NCBI GenBank assembly: GCA_023678885.1
Contig: CM042982.1
Location: forward strand, 8,742,001 to 8,806,000
DNA from: Pogostemon cablin
Lineage: Eukaryota; Streptophyta; Magnoliopsida; Lamiales; Lamiaceae
DNA: 64,000 nucleotides
Direction: 5' to 3'
Shown: positions 34,241 through 47,220 of the stretch, piece after piece
How the letters are laid out: each line of letters begins with the position of its first letter
How positions within the stretch are numbered: position 1 is the stretch's first letter
Program-made: the position numbers and the translations under genes
Notes under the pieces: generated by a model
What the model saw: only the letters and a program-made list of their open reading frames with translations
What the model was told of the DNA's origin: nothing
Database searches by the model: none

Positions 34241-34249
34241 TTGTGAGTC

Positions 34250-35717
34250 CTTGTTCTGCGCATTTCTAATTTTATTCTTACAATTTTCCTATTTTTCATC
34301 TTCGTTTCTTCCAAATTTCTTCTCTCTTCAAACCTCCATAAAAACCGATCTCCAAATTCTCTCTCTCTCTCTCTCTCCCTCTCTCTCTCATCTTCAATTT
34401 TTTTCGCTTGTTTTCTCTGGTACACGTTTGTGTTCTTCTAATTGTGTCCTAATTTCTGTGTTGGTGGTGGAGATCAGGATCTCCGCCGTGCCTGGCCGGA
34501 GAGTGACGTCATCGCCGGTCGGAAGCGCGGGAGTTGGGGAGACAAAGCGAGCAGCGAACTGCCGATTTGTTCTGACACAGACAGAAGGGAGAGGTAGACA
34601 GAGATTAGAGAATTGATATGTATATTTTATGCAGAAATAATTCAAATGTTACGAGAGAGAGAATAGATGATACATGTGGTTAACGTGCAATGTAGGGAAA
34701 ACAGCAAGGAAAAAATGAAGAGAGAGAAAGGCATCGAAGAAGCTTTGGAGGAGCTAATTTGCACGGCACAGATACCTAGATCTCTTCTTCAATCTCCCTT
34801 ACCCTTGCCTTTTGCCGCAATTTATTCCATTTGCTTCTCATTCTTAAATTCTGAGATGATTCTTCCTTTGTTTTCTCTCCCTCAATTTCAATAATCCTTC
34901 TCTTGTCCTTCTGCTCCTTCTTCTTGTCTTTCTCCTTCGCTTTCCAACACTTTCTTTTGCTGCTTTCTCTGTTTTGTTCTGGATTCTGGGAGATGCTGCT
35001 GTAATCCACGAGGTGAGTTTGTTTCTAATTTTGTCCTGAATTTTTGTGGAATTCGAGTCGTGTGCAGTTTGATCTCGCGAGTAATTTGTTGTTTTGAGTC
35101 CTAAAATTTGAAACTTCTTGTTGTCTGAGGTTTTTTACTGTGTGATCCGATGTTGAATTTTGGTTTAGTTACCTGAATTTTGAGTGGTAGAGGCTTGGTC
35201 TTTCATTTTGAGTTGGAGTTCAGCTGATCTTCCTTTTTTTCGATCTGCTGGAAATAGGGGGTTTGATAAATTTATTAGAAGGAGCTCTCTTTCTTATAGC
35301 AAAGTAAGTTAATGTTTTATGAAAAATTAATAACCTTTTCAGCTTTGAGATCTTTAATGCAGTTAGTATCATGTGAATTTTATTTAAATAGAGGTAGCTA
35401 TAGTACCAATTTTTTGGCAATCTATTAATTAAACTCAAAATCTCAATTGAATCTGCTCTACCTCTAACTGAAATTATAATAGGTGCACGTCTGTGCTTTC
35501 TTTTGAGCTATAATTGCTGACTCTTTTCTGAATTTTCTCATTATTGGCTACCTACGTGTAATTCAGTTGTCCAAATCTATTTTCATTTAACCCTCAAATG
35601 ATCAGTTTTTTGAATTCTCTGTGCAGGTCATATTTATTTTCTTAGAGAGTGACGTGTTTGTACTCAGGTTAAAGCCAAGGAGTGATTTTTGTAAAAGATT
35701 AACCAAATATATCTGAA
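34250..35717 (+). promoter_or_regulatory. 5' leader region of the MEI2-like gene, with leader intron
   Basis: Upstream of the start codon is a pyrimidine-rich leader with a CT microsatellite at about 34358-34390. A non-coding exon appears to end at 35012 (CACGAG|GTGAGT), and the next begins at 35628 (TGTGCAG) or 35668 (ACTCAG), so the 5' untranslated region has an intron of about 0.6 kb. ATG triplets in the leader (for example a 75-codon frame at 34667-34894) could act as upstream frames if transcription starts far upstream. The transcription start is not determinable from sequence. Confidence 0.6.
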
Positions 35718-38700
35718 ATGATGAACCCTCGCGGTTATACTCCTTCATCTTTCTTTTCTGAGGAGGTGTGTTTGTCTGATGAGGTATTGATAGCCCATTT
35801 TATGTTAACAATTTATTTAAAAGAACTCCAGAGTGTAATTTCGTGCAACGTTCTGCTTCTCTATTATTATCTTGCATCTGTATAGTTTATGACCACTTGC
35901 ACCGAGAAGAAACGAAGAACAAACTGTTACGCTCTTATTGTGTGATTAACCATACCTGATTGGTTGTTTCTGTACATTGCAGAGACAGGTTGGTCCAAGG
36001 AAGATGGAACAAATGACTGGTTATGCTGGTGAGTAATCACTATATTTTTAGTTACTGCAGTGAAGTCTGAGTATATCAAGATATAATTTTATGAAGGTTT
36101 CTATTTTGTACTTTAATGACACAGTTCAATACTTCAATTACTCATTTTTTCCTAGTATCTAAGAGAATTCCTTGGATGAACAATAGGGATGAGAATTTCT
36201 TTTATGCTTCTGAGACAATGTACTACGTGATTTGTCACTTTCTTGTAAAAAATTACTTAAGCAGGTGTAGGATATCTGAAATTTCCTCTTTTATTTTGAT
36301 GAGCATTTGTTTCCTCCAACTCATTTTTGGCTGCACATGCAGTGTGATTTGATATAATCTGCTGACTGTTCATGTTTGTTACTGTTGTGTAATGTGTTTT
36401 TGCATTGACATAATATTATTTTTTTTATCATCTTTACTGTTGGCTAGAGTCTAAAGCTTCTGAATACTATTATTGGTTTTCAATTCTTATGTGATTGATG
36501 TGTTTTGTTATGTTTCGCTACAAATTATCTTGGGAAATTTCTTAGTCTTCTATTCATTTATTGCTATACTTCTCTGATGATACTCGTATGTATAACTTGT
36601 GTTGGTTCTGGCATAAATTTTATTCAACTAAGAAATTAACTGAAATCAGGATATGCTTGAACTCAATTGCGCATTTCATTGAACTTGGAAGGTCTGAGGG
36701 CATTCCCCTCTTCCTCAGGATGTGTTGATCCATACTGAAGCTGAGATGTTTTTTATTTTTTTAAATAAAAATTTTAACTCAAATCAAGATATGCATGTTT
36801 ATGCATTCAGTTTCAATTCTGGACTATTAATTCCTGTCTTTCATGAGTTTTGTCTCAGTGTTGAAGTGAGTTGAGATATTGAAAAGTTTAAAACCAAATG
36901 GCATGGGTGAACTGGGTTGTAATTAAGAATTTTTTTCATGAATGTAGGCAATTTATATTATATGTTAAACTCGAAAATAGAAATTTTGTTTGCAAAGGCA
37001 CTTAAAAGTATCTTTTGATCTCATAAGATGCATATCATTTACTTCCAGTAATGGCTTGAATTTGATGAATCTCTAATAATAGTATCATACTAAAAGTAAG
37101 GTATTTTTGGACAAGTAGTCTTGAGCTGCCTGTATAGAATCGGAAAGAAAGATGAAAAAAATACATGAAGCTGGCACATATCAATTATGATACCTCAGGG
37201 ATTTGCATCTGGAAGATTCCAATTATGTTTTTTTTTTCGGGCTTAAAAGTATTTTTATATGCTGATAAATAATAAGGTGAGTGTTTGTTTGGATTTTTGG
37301 TAGGAAAAGAAACTTTGAAGTGAAATCAATATGTTAGAGTGAGTAGGTGAGATATTATTATTATATTTATTTATGCTTATGTCAAATCCATGAGTAATTG
37401 GGGTGGTGTGGTGTTGTATTATCATATTACTTATTTTCATGTTTGTAATGATTGAAAAAAAATTGGGACATTTAAATTTGGACTGAAAATTCCAAAGTAA
37501 AATGGTCTTTATACTTGTAAATCTCGAAACCAATTTTCAAAGTTCAAAACTAACTTACACTATTACTGTCTGATAAAAGATCTTTTGGCATGATAATGAT
37601 GGGGTTGGGAAAATATGAATTGCATTTGTAAGATAATCTATAATAATATTTAGATGGAAGAACTCTTTACTAATTTTATTTATTTATTTATTTTTATTTA
37701 TTTATTTATATTTTTTTTTGCGGGGTGGGTAGAAAACAAATTAATTTAAGCATATTTGACTAGGAAGAAATCTTGCATATCATTATGGATGGAAGGCATT
37801 GATTTATCCATTTGAGTTGGTTCCAGATTTTTACTTGTTTGAAAGTCTTTAGAGTGTAGAGATATTTAATGTGTCCAAGACTACACATAAATCCATGTAA
37901 TGGACCTTTTCTTTCTTGATTGGAATTAGACGATTTGGCACTCTTTCAGATATGGTTCATGAGTTGGCGATGGTTGTTAAGACCACCCAAATATAGAGGA
38001 AAGGGAGTTAAATATTACTTATAACTAATATTTAGGGTGCTGATATTAACAAGACATTATCTTAATCAAGAAACATGAGACATAGTGGTGCTCCTGCACT
38101 GCTGTGCCTCAGATGTGTGTCATTTTAATGTGTAATTTTTTGTAGTTTAGGATCTATGGCATTTTACTTGTGTTATACTGATCAGTATCTTGCACCTATT
38201 AATTGCCTCATCTCTTCTTGTCCTTGCAATGATTCTTGGTAAAATGGAGTAGAAGTTTCAACTGCACTATTTTATCTAGAAGTTGCAACTTCTCTATTTT
38301 TCCATTTTACTTGTTAATAAATGATTGTTTAGGTATTTATTTGCTCACTTTCTTCTAACTATGAACACTTTCTTTACTAAGGCACAATCACTTGAGAATT
38401 TATAGTACAAAATGCATTATATACTCTATGCTTTTGTACAGGGTTAATTATGTTTTAATGCTTGTCCTGATGTTTTTCAGGTTTAAAAAAGGATAGTATA
38501 TTGAGAATGGAAGGCATGGCTTCATCACCTCTTGAAAACAGAATCCCATTGGATTCTCCGATGGGCAAAGGTTTTGCTCTTCCTGACTATTATCTAAGCC
38601 GTGGTCGAAATGTTAACCATTCAATTGGAAAGCACATTATTGGATCTGAAAGAACTGCAAGTCGTTCCTTGCCAAGCGCCGTTGACCACAATTTGGGTTC

Positions 38701-41700
38701 TAAAACTAATTCAAATATGGAGTCTGTGCCTTACTTTTTTGATGGAGATAAAATGAATCTCATGGGTTCTCAGTATGAAAATGGTCTCTTTTCAAGTTCA
38801 ATGTCGGATTTATTTAGCAGAAATTGTATGTCCTCTCCTTTCCCTAGTAGGCTGATTCATTCTTTTATTTATTTTTCAACTCCTGCCAAATTAATTTTAT
38901 ATGACCACCCATCTATTCTTATCACTTGCAGTGAAATTATCCTCAAATCATGCTCAATATGGCCACTCCTTTGCTGCTTCTGCTGCTGCTAATGCCTCCC
39001 AATATGAGGAAGAGGAGGCTTTTGAATCGCTTGAAGAACTTGAAGCTCATACTATTGGCAATCTTCTACCTGATGATGATGACCTGCTTTCTGGTGTAAC
39101 TGATGGATTTAACGGCATACAGCCTACTAATGTGGAAGATATGGAGGATCTAGACCTGTTTAGCAATGTTGGAGGACTGGAACTTGGAGAAGATGGCTTC
39201 TCACAGATAAATTCTGAAGTTTCTGATTTCAATTCTAACAATAAACTTGGAATATCTGTGGGTACCAATGGCGGGGAACACCCTTATGGGGAGTACCCTT
39301 CTAGAACACTCTTTGTCAGAAATATTAATAGTAATGTTGAAGATTCCGAATTGAGAACACTTTTTGAGTCAAGTTTATCTGCTTTTGGTGCATCAAAGTG
39401 TAATTTAAGAATGCCTTGGAAACTTTATTATTGGTGAATACTTAATCCTCATATTCTGTAAGTGCAGCAATATGGAGACATCCGCACCCTCTACACAGCA
39501 TGCAAGCATAGAGGGTTTGTTATGATCTCATATTATGATATAAGAGCAGCTGGCAATGCAATGAAAACTCTTCAAAACAAACCATTGAGGCGCCGGAAGC
39601 TTGATATACATTTCTCCATACCTAAGGTGATTGCAAATCTGACAGTTCCAACAATTTATTCAAGCATACCCAGTTGTTACCTTTGCGTTTTTTGTATAAA
39701 CTGTAAATTATATTCGCTGAATAGTTTTCATGCATGTGTTTGTCAGGAAAATCCATCAGATAAGGATATAAATCAGGGTACTCTTGTGGTTTACAACCTC
39801 GATTCTTCTTTTTCAAATGAAGAACTCCGTGAAATATTTGTTGCTTATGGTGAAATCAAGGAGGTAGCTTAAGTGCCAGCTTAATTGTTTACTTCTAATT
39901 CCCATTTACATTATAGAGCCACTAACTATTTCTTTTGTGTTGCAGATTCGTGACGCTCCACATATGTCTCATCACAAAATCATAGAGTTTTATGATATCA
40001 GAGCTGCAGAATCTGCACTTCGTGCAGTGAACAGGAGTGACATTGCTGGAAAGCAGATTAAGATTGAATCAGGCCTATCTGGTGACTCCAAAAGGTGGAT
40101 CACTTAAACTTCTTCATCTATATGTTTCCACTGTTATGTCTATCATCTTTTTGTTCTTTCTTGATTAGCCTCTGTTATGAAATTTACCTTATTAACGGGC
40201 GATTATAATTTAACGCATTTTGAGTTAGTGAAGCAGCATATAATATTTTCTTCCATAACTAACTTCTTAATATGTCCCATGTATAGATTCATGATGCAGC
40301 ATTTTTCTTCAGAGCTGGAGCAGGCGGAGTCTGGGTTTCTGTTGCAACAGAATAGCCCTTCTAGTAATTTGGTGTCTGGATTTTCTGGTATGTTATTTCT
40401 TAATGTATGGACAGCTGGATGGGCTCTGAATAAATTTATAATATCATTATGTGGTTTTTATTATTATTATTACAGGATCAGTTTCCCTTGGGGGAACACT
40501 CGCAGATAATGGAACAATTCTTAGCCCACTTTCAGCAAATGGAGGCCCCATGAGTCCGCTCCTTGATAGTGTGCTTCACCATGCAGTATCGTCTAGTGTA
40601 CCTAACAGCTTATCATCCCTAGGAAGAGTTGAATCTGGAAATCTTTCCAATCTTTCTGAATCTGGTCACCCACGGAACCACCTGAAATTTGAGCTCCAAG
40701 GAATGCCAAATCTCCATCCTCATTCTCTTCCTGAATATCATGATGGTTTAGCCAATGGGCATCCCTTTGGTTCTCCAAGTAATATGGCTGCAAATATTAA
40801 TTCTAGACCTCCAGAAATAATTGATGGCCAGCAGTTTCGTAGACTTAGCCCAACCGGACAGTCAATTAATGGCTCTATTGAGTTAAACGAAGGTGATGAT
40901 TGCCAAGTTTCACTTTATTTTCTTTATCATGAATCATTTCTGAATTCCCATCTTGTTATGGGTGGGTTTCAAATAAACTAGGTCAATGAGAAATGTTGAA
41001 TGGGGTAAAATATAGAGATTAAGGTATATTGCTGATGAATTTTTACTCATCAGTAAATTTCTTTTAAACAAGTGCCAGGTAGACTGTAAAATGAAATTGG
41101 TTTATGATTCTCTGTTTGCAGTGTGTGCCTCTTTGTTAGCATGTTGAACATCGTCAGCATTCCCTCTACAATAATTAGTCCTCCATAGACAGTGTTGTTT
41201 ATTAAAAATACATGATGATTATTATCAGCTTTCTAGCTGTGACAATGGTACATAAATTTGATACCGTCACTTTTCTTAATGTTGTGTGTATTTTTTCTCC
41301 AGTTTTTGGTTCATCCGAAAATGGAAGCTGCCCCCCTCCTGGGCGTCACTACATGTGGAGCAATTCACCTCATCCCCAAAATCAGGCTGTTATGTGGCCC
41401 AACTCTCCATCATTTGTTAATGGGATTGGTGCTGCTCATCCCTCACAGATGCATGCGGTACCCAGAGCACCGACCCACATGCTCAACCCACTTGTTCCTA
41501 TGAATAACCATCAGGTGGGATCTGCACCTTCTGTCAATCCTTCTGTTTGGGACAGACGGCATGGATATGCAGGGGAGTCACCTGATGGTTCAGTATTTCA
41601 CCCTGGTTCGCTTGGAAACATGAGAATGTCTGGCACTTCGCCACATCCTTTGGATTTTGTCCCTCATAACATCTTTCCTCGCTCTAGTGGAAATTGTATG

Positions 41701-43027
41701 GACATGCCAATCCCTTCCAAAAATATTGGCTTACATCCCCATCATCAGAGGTGCATGATATTCCCTGCAAGAGGTCAAATGCTTCCAATGATGGGTTCAT
41801 TTGATTCTCCTAATGAACGGACTAGAAGTCGCAGAAATGAAGGCAATTCAAGTCAGTCTGACAACAAGAAACAGTTTGAGCTTGATCTAGACCGAATTAT
41901 AAGGGGAGAAGATAAGCGTACAACGCTGATGATAAAAAATATTCCTAACAAGTGAGTGGCAATCTATTATTTTTATGAGTTTGCATATATCCAAGCTTGA
42001 ATTGTCCTACAAGCAGTATGGTGATTCTGTATAGTGTGGAAGTAGTTTATTCATGTTATATAGTCTTAGAGATCTGATTCCATGATTAATTACAATTTTA
42101 ATTTCAGGTACACCTCGAAGATGCTTTTGGCTGCAATTGATGAACGTCATAGAGGAACTTATGATTTCATTTACTTACCTATTGATTTTAAGGCAAGTTT
42201 ACGTTACTTTGGAATTCCTTTACCCTTATCAGCCACCTAGTTTATTGATTCTGGATGATGGTATGATTGCTATCTGATATTTCCCTTTGTTGCAGAACAA
42301 ATGCAATGTAGGATATGCTTTTATAAATATGACTGATCCTGCCCTCATAGTTCCTTTCTATCAGGTAAGCAATGAGATTATTCTTGCACTTGTTATTAAT
42401 GGTATTGCTTTGAAAGCATTTGTACGACATTACAATTTGTTTTGGGTTTTCAGACATTCAATGGCAAGAAGTGGGAGAAGTTTAATAGTGAAAAAGTGGC
42501 ATCTCTAGCATATGCTCGGATACAAGGAAAGGCTGCACTCATTGCACACTTCCAGAATTCTAGCTTGATGAACGAGGACAAGAGATGCCGTCCTATACTA
42601 TTTCATACAGATGGTCCAAATGCAGGTGATCAGGTATGAATTGCGTCTCCTTCAAGATCTGATAAACCCATCTCTCTTGTGATTTATGTGCCTCAAGGCG
42701 AGATCCGTTACTCTTTGAACATACAAAAGTTAAAATTGATAAGAACCGCGGTTTGTTGCATGCATTGCGTCCATTTCCATAAAATGTTAATACTTCTTTC
42801 AAGGGGCGGATATCTTTCGCTTGAAATATAGCTGGAAAGGTGACAAAAAGATGAATATGTTACTGTCTATGCAGGTTCCCTTTCCAATGGGTCCCAACAT
42901 TCGATCAAGGCCAGGCAAAACACGAACAGGCACCTCGGAGGAAAACAATCAAGAACTCCCACCAATGGGAGAGGATTATAATTCCAACGGGGACTCATCT
43001 TCTGGGTCTGGCAAAGATTCAGATTGA
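35718..43027 (+). CDS. MEI2-like RNA-binding protein (AML/ML family)
   Basis: The product is a MEI2-like RNA-binding protein; the family, named after fission yeast Mei2, acts in meiosis and vegetative development. My coding exons are 35718-35783, 35983-36028, 38481-38825, 38932-39372, 39463-39626, 39747-39863, 39946-40094, 40287-40387, 40476-40892, 41303-41951, 42108-42192, 42296-42364, 42454-42633 and 42875-43027: 2,982 nt, 993 residues. RRM1 starts near residue 276 (SRTLFVRNI), RRM2 near 364 (GTLVVYNLD) and the family-specific C-terminal RRM3 near 821 (TTLMIKNIPNKYTSKMLLAA, later NKCNVGYAFINM and RPILFHTDGPNAGDQ). Acidic EEEEAFESLEELEAHTIGNL and MWSNSPHPQ/WPNSPSFVNGI segments are also typical. 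The middle resembles the AML2/AML5 side of the family, but I do not fix the orthologue. Oddities: the junction after exon 4 lacks the expected GT, and the intron after 42192 starts with GC. The start is the first of two adjacent ATGs. Confidence 0.93.
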
Positions 43028-43716
43028 GTGGGTGCCAACTTTTTGTGAAGACTAACCTTCTAGATAATGAACCACGGGCTAGTAATATTACCTGAAATTT
43101 TGTTATTGTACATTAACGTATGATAAGAAGAACAGCAGAGGGGGTGTAGTAAACAGGGGTTGAGAGAAGAAACAAGGTTGTGGTGCATTCAGAAAACCTC
43201 TAGCATTTGACATTTCTAAAGCATCGAGTTGTTCGTTTGAGCTGCGGTGACGAGGAGCCACACGTGGAGCTTCAAAATTTTGGACGATATCCTGAGGAGT
43301 TTCATCCTGTATGTATAGAGACTGTAAGAGAGGGAACTAAATATGTATGTATGTATGGGAGAGGGTTGCTCCTGCCTTCCATATCTATATCTCCCCTAAT
43401 TTTTTGCCCTGCTTTAATCTTCTCTTGTTTTTTGGGCATTTTGCTGAGAGAAGTAACCACTATTAGAGAATTTTTGTTTCATGTACTGCTCTCTTGTATC
43501 ATTTTCTGCACCTTCTCTCTCATTTACCTTAAATATTTTCTGTTGTTTCATCATCACTTTTAGTTATTTAACTGGGGAATTTCAAATGAAATACTGCAAA
43601 ATGTATGTATACCACGAATTTAGGGAGAAAATAGGAGCAAATCTAACTTCAGTAGTGTATTAAAAAGACAACCCACAGTTGAAAAATGGTTTAATTGTTG
43701 CTGGTATAAAAACAAG
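43028..43716. other. Shared 3' region between two convergent genes
   Basis: The stop codons of the MEI2-like gene (+) and the otubain gene (-) face each other across this 0.7-kb gap. It should hold both 3' untranslated regions, which may overlap. Frames here are short and unconvincing. Polyadenylation sites cannot be assigned with confidence. Confidence 0.7.
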
Positions 43717-46184
43717 TTAGTTGGGATACAGAATGTCGTAATGACCGGGTCGGTATAGCAAGGTAATGAAGGGTTTAAGCGCTGCGCTACCACCAGCAGA
43801 ATCACCCAGTTCAGGCATGAAGTCGTGATGGTTTACGCTGACACTGCCTTTATCATCATGACTTCGATCAAGATACACTATGCGGATTGGCACGCCTAAG
43901 GTGTCCGACAAAGCAGTAATGTGAATGTGATCGCTCTCTTCACCCATGGGTTCGACAGATGACTTGCAAAACTGCACCCGATGGAAAAACAACATTTTCT
44001 TACCATCATGCTCTAAGAAAAGAGAAAACACGTACAGCATGCCATAAAACTAACCTGCTCCACAGAGCCATTACTTAATCCTTGTACAAATGGTTCATAG
44101 AACTCCGAACGCTTTCTTATTTCGCCAGATGTAATAAATCTGAAGAACATCACGACTGCAACACAAGTAGAGTTAAAGGAATTGGAACATCATTCGCTGG
44201 TTTTGATATCGCAGAAATGTCTCACCGTAGTCAGAAACCGACTGATCTCTGCTTCTCTGTAAAAGTTCCTCAGGGCTGTTACCATGATAAGGGCATTGAA
44301 GTAAGGGAGAGATATAGGAAACTGATAACCACGATAAGGTAACAAATAAGCAACAAGTTTTTTGGACCTTATGGAAGCTTCATGCCCTGAAAGAACACAG
44401 TCAAGTTGCTCAAGGAACAGCTGAAAATAATAAGACAGATAAAAGTTAAGCTTCAAGATGTAGCACCAATCAGGTCAATTACAAAATTTTAAAAACAAAG
44501 ATGAAAATAGTCCAACTTGGGTGTACCTGTACAATCTTAACCGTTAGATTAGTTTTTAAATCACTCTCTCCCAACAAATAAAATAAAATAATTAATTTTT
44601 TTTATAAAAAAAAAAACCACCCCACTACCATTTTAACCTATAAATTTGGGGGTGCACCAGGTGCACCCTAGAATCACCATGAAATTATGAACATTCGCAA
44701 AATTTTATTTCATGGGAGAGTTGTGTGCCTAAGGGTTATCCCTTGGAACAATATGTTAGGCATCAGTTATAGATAACAGAAAACTTATAACTCATTCCTG
44801 GGAATGTGACATTTTTCTACTATAAAATTCAAGCAGTAACTTGTAATTTTGTCCAAAGAGTGTCAAAATCATCAAATTCACATTATTCATTCATAAACTG
44901 TCGCAATTATAGAACTTCCAAAAATAACATACAAAAACAAGGCATCCAGAAATGTAGATACCGCAAAAAAATCTTCAAATGTGAATTCGGCATAGCCCAA
45001 GCCGAGAAGTGTCTTTCTGCATTGCTCCACATTAACTTTAATGCGATCAACTTCAGCACGGTCTTGCGTTTCGAGAATATGCTCCTAAATTTGTTGGATC
45101 ACTTAGTGTTTCAGTAGCTAGTGTATAAATCTCAAAAGATCCAAAATTCACATGCAAATGGATGAAACTCTATTGAGGTTGTAAAAATGTAAGTATTGAG
45201 ACATACAAGGTATGCAAACATGAAGCAACGGAAAAAGCAATTCCCATCTCCCCGTGTTCGCCTTATGGCAGCATATTGTTCAGTCAGAACCTGGAAATGT
45301 TGTAACAATTAATAACACTAACCAAAAGAACTGCAACTTAAGAAGTGTTCAACCATTATACAGACCTTGATTTTCTCCAACAAAATTGGATTTCCTGACT
45401 TGTATTCATCTGCCAATGATGAGAGAGGCTCCTGTAATAACACTTCTATTTAATTAATAAAATTAACTAAAAAATGAGTGCGATTGCTGTGTCCAGGGAC
45501 AAACAAGAATTTTCTGTAACATTTAAAGCATGTAAGTTTTACATTTAAATAAACCCTTGCTGCTGTTCGATAATGCAATCATTAACTTGAAAACTTCATC
45601 CTGAGAAATGCTAAAAAATAAATTACTATATACGTCTAATTTGGACAGACTAAACTAAGAACTTATCATCCCAAAAATTAGTTGAAGATGTATCTGAATT
45701 TATATATCCCAAAGACATAAACAACATTTTTTAAGAAGCCCTAAAGGCATTCAAAGTACTTTTTACAGAAAATTTAAACAGAACAATCTTCATCGACAAA
45801 GAATTGACTCAATAATTATGCAACAGTAAAAAACTGATGTATATAAACTGAAAATCAGTGCTTGAGAAGGGTAAATTAAAAAAGATCAAAAGGAAACCAC
45901 CATACATATTAATTTCACCTGAAAGCTACTAACTTATTGCAGCTGTAAGTATATAAGCGTATAATACGTGCACATCTAGTAAAGCTATTTTTTTCAAGAG
46001 ACAGGGGCTTCCTTGCCTTGTCACCAACATATGGTATTTTCCCAGCTTCCTCAGCCTGGATGGCAGAATGCTGCTGCATAATATCATCATCCCTCACATT
46101 CGCCCAGTCATCAGTGTCAGAAGTTACTGTGGGTTTTAAGGTCTCCGTTTCAGACTCCGCCAGTTTCCCATCTGGATTCTTCAT
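43717..46184 (-). CDS. OTUB1: Otubain-like deubiquitinase (OTU domain)
   Basis: This encodes an OTUB-type cysteine protease that removes ubiquitin chains; plant members include Arabidopsis OTU1 and rice OTUB1/WTG1. Coding exons in order of translation are 46184-46017, 45431-45366, 45290-45207, 45084-44962, 44420-44368, 44275-44226, 44155-44055 and 43971-43717, giving 900 nt and 299 residues, close to the family length. Blocks seen are KIPYVGDK, EPLSSLADEYKSGNPILLEK, the catalytic loop RRTRGDGNCFFRCFMFAYL (Asp and nucleophile Cys), GYAEFTFEDFFA, LFLEQLDCVL, EFYEPFVQGLSNGSVEQ, CKSSVEPMGEESDHIHITAL, IRIVYLDRS and RPGHYDILYPN (catalytic His). All phases join cleanly. The intron after GDK starts with GC. 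The first Met I can place is at 46184; a leader exon and intron lie upstream. A short MITE sits in the intron at 44421-44961. Confidence 0.93.
44510..44690. mobile_element. MITE of the GTGCACC family inside an otubain intron
   Basis: The left side has ACTTGGGTGTACCTGTACAA then CTTAACCGTTAGATTAG; the right side reverse complements to GTGATTCTAGGGTGCACCTG then GTGCACCC. It lies wholly inside the 540-bp intron between the fourth and fifth coding exons of the otubain gene, away from the splice sites. Confidence 0.6.
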
Positions 46185-46234
46185 ATGGTTGCGGATTACT
46201 CTTGTGGCTTTATGTCCACAATCGCCCTGTATTT

Positions 46235-47220
46235 CCTGTAAGCACTGCCACAATCAAATATCGATGCTAAATGTTAGAAGTCAGGGACAATGCATATGAT
46301 CACTCATTTCCATGTTAACACACTTCTCCAATTCTGATATCACAGTCGATGATAAATAGAATGGTGAACATGATGAGCACTATAATGCACATCAACACAC
46401 TTCTCCACTTATAATCAAATATCACAAATAACGATAAATAGCAAGCTGGCATGATATGCATATACATTGTCATTCAAAGAGTAAAAATAAAAAATTAAAA
46501 ATTCAACTATAAACCCCTAAAAAAAAAAAAAAACGAGTTGAAGAAAACATACCGTTTGATGATAAAGATAAATGAATGCAAGAAACTGTATACCATCTGT
46601 TACCCTAGAGAGAAAAATAACAGCACAACGCAGCCATGTGTTTGAAAAAGAGGCGAACTCATCTTATTTAAAAAATGATGAGGTTATTCTAGGTTCAATT
46701 ATCCACAGTTATAATTTAAAGAAAAGGGGAAATTAAAAAAAAAATTGAAAGCAACAAGAAGTTCGATTAAGTGATTCTTGATACTACTATAAAATTGAGG
46801 AAACACAGCAAAAAATTGAAAATAACATGACAAAACCCTACAACCTACTCCAGTCGAAAAATTCACTCTTTTTTCTCGAAGAGATAAAGCCAAAAACAAC
46901 AAAAATTTGCAACATTCCATTGCAATATCCAACTCAACTCTTGAAGAGCTAAATTTCCTAATGTGGTGGCCAAGAAGAAGGTCAACACAACGTTGTTTCC
47001 CAACAATAAAACCTCGAAAATGACGCACTAAAAACTCCAAAATAAAGATACAGAGAGAAGATATGAAATTGTCGAATAATCAAGGCAAAGTAGAAGGAAA
47101 GAGAGATTACCAAACAGAGATTGCAGTGAGTAGAAAGACAGAGAAATGGATCTCCTGATTGTTGATCTGCCTTGTTTGGTTACTTCTCGGCAGCGATGGG
47201 CGAAGTGGTAGGGGCCAGCG
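46235..47220 (-). promoter_or_regulatory. 5' leader and leader intron of the otubain gene
   Basis: Read on the minus strand, a leader exon ends at 47111 (CTGTTTG|GTAATC) and the next exon starts at 46244 (GTGGCAG) or 46235 (CTTACAG), so an intron of about 0.87 kb separates the leader from the start codon exon. Transcription probably begins near 47.16-47.22 kb. A 113-codon minus-strand frame at 46699-47040 lies in this intron and resembles no protein I know. Confidence 0.6.

Noticed and set aside
33988..34425. Minus-strand 145-codon frame with ERERERERE
   Set aside because: The Glu-Arg run is the reverse of a CT microsatellite; no homology recognised.
34394..35009. Minus-strand charged frames upstream of the MEI2-like start
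   Set aside because: They are the reverse of the pyrimidine-rich leader; no domain and no matching gene structure.
37255..37560. Possible MITE in the large third intron of the MEI2-like gene (GTGTTTGTTTGGATTTTTGG)
   Set aside because: No matching inverted end or target duplication was found.
41258..41503. Plus-strand 81-codon frame overlapping the MEI2-like gene
   Set aside because: It is a frame shadow of the long tenth coding exon.
46699..47040. Minus-strand 113-codon frame
   Set aside because: It lies between the leader exon and first coding exon of the otubain gene, lacks known motifs and is best seen as intron.
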